Source: an uncultured Prevotellaceae bacterium (GTDB taxonomy: Bacteria > Bacteroidota > Bacteroidia > Bacteroidales > Bacteroidaceae). From it: a stretch of DNA of 14,071 nt. The DNA is taken from assembly GCA_902775075.1 (NCBI GenBank), contig CACYKX010000068.1, forward strand, positions 1 to 14,071, given 5' to 3'. Below the pieces are notes generated by a model. It searched no databases, was not told the origin of the DNA, and saw only the letters and a list, made by a program, of their open reading frames with translations. This document shows positions 12,752-14,071 of this stretch, one piece after another; position 1 is the stretch's first letter; each line of letters opens with the position of its first letter. The translations under genes were made by a program, and so were the position numbers.

Positions 12752-14071
12752 TCAGAGCGATTCCGCGATATGGATGGCCTTGACCAAAGCACCCAGTTTG
12801 TTATTACTTTCCTCCAGTTCATAATCGTCGTTGCTCTTGGCCACGATACCACTACCGGCCTGGAACCACAGTTCACCATTGCGCGAGATAAAAGTACGGA
12901 TGACGATGGCTTGATTCAAGTCTCCGTTGAAGCCAAGGAAGCCGATACACCCGCCATAAGCGCCACGGTTGTGAGGCTCCAGTTCACTAATGATCTGCAT
13001 GGCTCGAACCTTCGGGGCTCCGCTCAAGGTTCCCGCTGGAAATGTATCGATGAACTCACGAATATGGTCGGCATCGGGGGCGAGCTTTCCACTTACTCTA
13101 CTCACAAGATGAATCACATGACTATAGAATTGCATATCCTTATAGAAGTCGACCTTTACGCCTGAACAGTTGCGAGACAGGTCGTTACGCGCCAAGTCGA
13201 CAAGCATCACATGTTCGGCATTCTCCTTCGGGTCGTTACGCAGGAACTCGGCATTCTTTCTGTCCTCCTCCGGCTTTCCCGTTCGACGAGTGGTACCGGC
13301 TATCGGGTCGATGAAGGCAGTTTCGCCAACGATTCGGTTGTGGGTTTCGGGCGAAGAACCGAAGATACGGAATCCACCGAAATCGAAATAGAAAAGGTAA
13401 GGACTCGGATTGATACTTCGCAACGCACGATAGAGTTTGAAGTCATCGCCCTCATATTTCTGACAGAAACGGCGTGAGATAACAATTTGGAAGACATCAC
13501 CTCGCAGACAATGTTTCACACATTTACGAATGTTGGCCTTATGCTCCTCATCGGTCAACGTGCTGAAACTCTCGCCCACCGGATGGAAATCGTATGGTTT
13601 CACATTCTGACGGTTGATGGCACGATAGAGTTGTTCGATGCGTGCCTCGCCTTCCTGCGAATCAGCGGAAGGATCAAGGAGGGTGACAAACTCGATCGTG
13701 TTATTGAAATGGTCGAATACGATGAGGTCACGATAAAGAATATAGAGGATGTCGGGAGCGTCATTCTTCGCCATTGTGGTATCTTTGACTTCGATATCCT
13801 CAAAATATCTCACGGCATTAAAGGTGGTATACCCATAGAGTCCACAGAAGTCTGCCCCCTCACCTTGTACCTTAAAACTAGCGAGGAAGTCGTTAATGGC
13901 TTGTGCCACAATATCTTTGGCCTCACCTTTACGCTGATGTATCACCTCACGTTCCTCCACCCTACGGTCAGGGAACTGCATTGTGATCTTGCCATGTCCC
14001 ACAGCAATCTGAGCGATCGGGTTGATACCGATGAACGAACGACTATTGTCGGTTCCATGATAATCAGAACT
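12752..14071 (-). CDS. trpE: Anthranilate synthase component I, C-terminal 439 residues (start outside window)
   Basis: TrpE converts chorismate to anthranilate with ammonia supplied by TrpG. The reading frame is open to the right edge and the first visible residues, SSDYHGTDNSRSFIGINP, are a typical TrpE N-terminal segment, so the gene starts beyond the window. A GTG at 14002 is an internal codon, not the start. The first visible Ser probably belongs to, or directly follows, the LLES motif where tryptophan binds in feedback inhibition, so that motif itself cannot be judged. The chorismate-binding domain is complete: FQIVISRRF, EHVMLVDLARNDLSRN, FYSHVIHLVSRVSG, FPAGTLSGAPKVRAMQIISE, GAYGGCIGFLG and the terminal WFQAGSGIVAKSND. 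PabB is the main alternative, but the separate adjacent TrpG-type subunit and overall sequence favour TrpE. Cytoplasmic. Confidence 0.9.
   Translation of the reverse strand, partial: SSDYHGTDNSRSFIGINPIAQIAVGHGKITMQFPDRRVEEREVIHQRKGEAKDIVAQAINDFLASFKVQGEGADFCGLYGYTTFNAVRYFEDIEVKDTTMAKNDAPDILYILYRDLIVFDHFNNTIEFVTLLDPSADSQEGEARIEQLYRAINRQNVKPYDFHPVGESFSTLTDEEHKANIRKCVKHCLRGDVFQIVISRRFCQKYEGDDFKLYRALRSINPSPYLFYFDFGGFRIFGSSPETHNRIVGETAFIDPIAGTTRRTGKPEEDRKNAEFLRNDPKENAEHVMLVDLARNDLSRNCSGVKVDFYKDMQFYSHVIHLVSRVSGKLAPDADHIREFIDTFPAGTLSGAPKVRAMQIISELEPHNRGAYGGCIGFLGFNGDLNQAIVIRTFISRNGELWFQAGSGIVAKSNDDYELEESNNKLGALVKAIHIAESL

Noticed and set aside
12752..14002. TrpE starting at a GTG at 14002
   Set aside because: The frame is open through the right edge, and the 23 residues upstream are a typical TrpE N-terminal segment, so the gene is simply cut by the window.

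Overview
This window looks like chromosomal DNA from a member of the Bacteroidales, most likely a Prevotella-type organism. The evidence is Bacteroidetes-style promoters (TAnnTTTG at the -7 position, several of them TACCTTTGC-like), little Shine-Dalgarno sequence, two adjacent carbohydrate-active enzymes with export signals, a TonB-dependent receptor operon, and a secreted subtilase with a C-terminal region resembling a type IX secretion sorting domain. The genus is an inference. I see no tRNA, rRNA, CRISPR array, insertion sequence or phage gene.

Layout. (1) 1-3492, minus strand: a two-gene glycan-degradation unit. A GH31 alpha-glycosidase (alpha-xylosidase-like) is followed after 61 bases by a DUF1680 (GH127/GH146-type) beta-L-arabinofuranosidase-like protein that runs off the left edge. 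(2) 3738-8051, plus strand: a tight three-gene operon with gaps of 11 bases and 1 base. It encodes an exported CbiK-family chelatase, a TonB-dependent outer-membrane receptor with a FRAP/NPDL-like box, and a four-helix PepSY-associated-type inner-membrane protein with histidines at the membrane edges. Together these suggest uptake and processing of a tetrapyrrole or metal chelate (heme, another porphyrin, or a corrinoid) across the envelope. This is the most interesting part of the window. (3) 8194-10467, minus strand: a secreted S8 subtilase with a large insertion in its catalytic domain. (4) 10665-11948, plus strand: O-acetylhomoserine sulfhydrylase (metY). (5) 12050-14071, minus strand: trpG and a trpE cut by the right edge, which encode the two subunits of anthranilate synthase.

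The convergent gene ends at about 8.1 kb and 12.0 kb each carry a pair of hairpin terminators, one per strand. The divergent intergenic regions at about 3.6 kb and 10.5 kb each carry outward-facing promoter-like -7 elements. No gene-free stretch exceeds 300 bases; the longest is the 245-base region at 3493-3737.

The envelope operon is visibly more AT-rich than metY in the lines I counted by hand, but I see no other mark of recent transfer. The strongest leads are the exported chelatase/receptor/PepSY module and the possibility that the two periplasmic loops of its membrane protein form a split beta-propeller in place of ordinary PepSY domains.
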